Below are positions 62,850-64,000 of a stretch of DNA of 64,000 nucleotides, piece by piece. A model generated the notes under the pieces. The model made no database searches and was not told the origin of the DNA. It saw only the letters and a program-made list of their open reading frames with translations. The translations under genes and the position numbers were made by a program. Source of the DNA: Hydractinia symbiolongicarpus (Eukaryota; Cnidaria; Hydrozoa; Anthoathecata; Hydractiniidae); the NCBI RefSeq assembly GCF_029227915.1, contig NC_079887.1:27961650-28025649 (forward strand). The letters are read 5' to 3'. Position 1 is the stretch's first letter. Each line of letters opens with the position of its first letter.

Positions 62850-64000
62850 AAAACGCATGACGCATGAGACTTGTAGTTTTCAAAAATGTTTTCATTTTTG
62901 ATGAGACGCTGAATAAAAGAAGTTTAATCGCCGGCAAACGAAAACCAGCGACTTCCCGTAAATCCCGGGCTTGGCCCGTATAGTCAAAAGTATACAAAGA
63001 AAGTACCCAGGGAGTAAACTCATTTCCCGAACAATTTTTTAAATTATTTTTTCACCACTAAAACGCATAAGACTTGTAGTTTTTAAAAATGTTTTCACTT
63101 TTGATGAGACGCTGAATAAAAGAAGTTTAATCGCCGGCAAACGAAAATCCGCGATTTCCCGTAATCCCGGGCTTGGCCCGTATAGTCAAAAGTATACAAA
63201 GAAAGTACCCAGGGAGTAAACTCATTTCTCGAACGATTTTTTATATTATTTTTTTACCACTAAACGCATGAGACTTGTAGTTTTCAAAAATATTTTCATA
63301 TTTGATGGGACGCTGAATAAAGGAAGTTTAATCGCCGGCAAACGAAAATCCGCGATTTCCCGTAAATCCCGGACTCGGCCCGTATAGTCAAAAGTATACA
63401 AAGAAAGTACCCAGGGAGTAAACTCATTTCCCCAACGATTTTTTGAATTATTTTTTCACCACTAAAACGCATAAGACTTGTAGTTTTCAAAAATGTTTTC
63501 ATTTTTGATGAGACGCTTAATGAAAGAGGTTTAATCGCCGGCAAACGATATCCCGCGTTTTCCCGTATATCCGGGTCTTGGCCCGTATAGTCGAATGTAT
63601 ACAAAGAAAGTACCCAGGGAGTAAACTCATTTCCCGAACGATTTTTTAAATTTTTTTTTCAAAACTAAAACGCATGAGACTTGTAGTTTTCAAAAATGTT
63701 TTCATTTTTGATGAGACACTTAATGAAAGAGTTTTAATCGCCGGAAAAGGAAAACCCGCGATTTCCCGTAAATCCCGGGCTTGGCCCGTATAGTCGAATG
63801 TATACAAAGAAAGTACCCTGTGAGTAAACTCATTTCCAGAACGATTTTTTAAATTATTTTTTCACCACTAAAACGCATGAGAATTTTAGTTTTCAAAAAT
63901 GTTTTCATTTTTGATGAGACGCTGAATAAAACCAGTTTAATCGCCGGCAAACGAAAACCTGCGATTTCCCTAAATCCCAGACTCGGCCCGCATAGTCAAA
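62850..64000. repeat. Third relative of the 1,767-bp unit, without the 61-bp deletion
   Basis: This matches about 59,057-60,150 at offset 3,793: CGCATGACGCATGAG lies at 59,061 and 62,854, and GAATAAAGGAAG near 59,519 and 63,312. Here the monomer at 63,740-63,830 is full length, so it preserves the state before the deletion. The unit is cut by the window end. Confidence 0.85.

Larger units (their letters stand above)
35619..64000. repeat. 202-bp satellite array, right block
   Basis: The same satellite resumes at the T6-CACCACTAAAACGC part of the monomer and runs to the window end, about 140 monomers in the same orientation as the left block. G-class monomers are commoner here than in the first 12 kb. 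Several derived monomers are shared with the left block, for example GAGAATTTTATTTTTC near 16,665, 46,975 and 48,400, and TAAAGCCCATGAGACTTATAG near 17,465, 18,675 and 51,225. The two blocks are therefore parts of one array rather than two independent ones. Confidence 0.98.

Noticed and set aside
16633-63604. Recurring minus-strand frames of 60-113 codons with FTPWVLSLYTFDYTG and SVSSKMKTFLK
   Set aside because: They are readings of the satellite. The monomer length is 1 modulo 3, so each frame changes at the boundary and soon stops; the frames begin at non-ATG codons such as TTG and shift class with every indel. There is no domain or promoter context.
1-64000. CRISPR array
   Set aside because: Repeats are 202 bp, contiguous and without unique spacers, and there are no cas genes.
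1-64000. Tandem rRNA genes (5S or other), tRNA genes or telomere repeats
   Set aside because: The monomer has no 5S promoter boxes or tRNA fold that I can see, and no TTAGGG-like tandem repeats occur.

Overview
This window is almost entirely satellite DNA. About 95% of it (1-32,623 and 35,619-64,000) is one tandem repeat with a monomer of about 202 bp, in a single orientation and phase throughout: roughly 300 monomers by length. The reference monomer used here (203-404) is about 38% GC by hand count and has about 12 CpG. No protein, rRNA, tRNA, CRISPR array or operon can be supported. Short open frames recur on both strands because the repeat recurs. 202 is 1 modulo 3, so every frame shifts at each monomer boundary and soon stops; most also lack an ATG. 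The window therefore looks like eukaryotic heterochromatin (pericentromeric, centromeric or subtelomeric). The lineage cannot be fixed from sequence alone. An invertebrate animal is my best guess, on weak evidence: the island's edge motifs look like ones I associate with invertebrate, perhaps cnidarian or sponge, genomes.

Monomers fall into recognisable classes. N is the standard form (CTGAATAAAAGAAG). C has GCAGTTTAATC and CCCTAAATCCCGGACTCGG. V has TATATTATTTTTTTACC, ACTAAACGC and GATGGGACGC. G has CTTAATGAAAGAGG with TAGTCGAATG and often TCCGGGGCTTGG. Classes occur in ordered strings that were copied as blocks. The blocks I can place are: a 30-monomer duplication (offset 6,065; 1-11,620) containing a 7-monomer one (1,416); a 15-monomer duplication (3,032; 9,540-15,620); 6-monomer units (1,213; 17,210-19,480), (1,214 x3; 22,095-25,745) and (1,212 x2; 29,965-32,437); 7-monomer (1,418; 38,870-41,870); a dimer x4 (404; 42,676-44,318); 5-monomer (1,014; 45,050-47,130); 8-monomer (1,620; 49,560-53,650); 5-monomer (1,013; 53,640-57,290); and about 8.7 monomers (1,767; 57,300-60,735). 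Remaining stretches (19,481-21,249, 35,619-38,869, 60,736-62,849) are the same satellite with no clear longer period seen by eye. Block edges given with 'about' are good to tens of bases.

The one non-satellite stretch is an island of about 3.0 kb (32,624-35,618). It interrupts a single monomer inside its A/T tract, and the array resumes at the same point in the monomer, so it looks like an insertion into an existing array. It holds short repeats at its left edge, a C-rich tract that could form a G-quadruplex on the other strand, inverted and direct repeats and a few weak open frames, but no gene I recognise.

The most notable points are how the island sits in the higher-order repeat, a perfect dyad in most monomers with paired changes in a variant, repeated CpG transitions among monomer variants, and a series of nested duplications whose order can be read from shared errors. 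I see no evidence for a new enzymatic or defence system.
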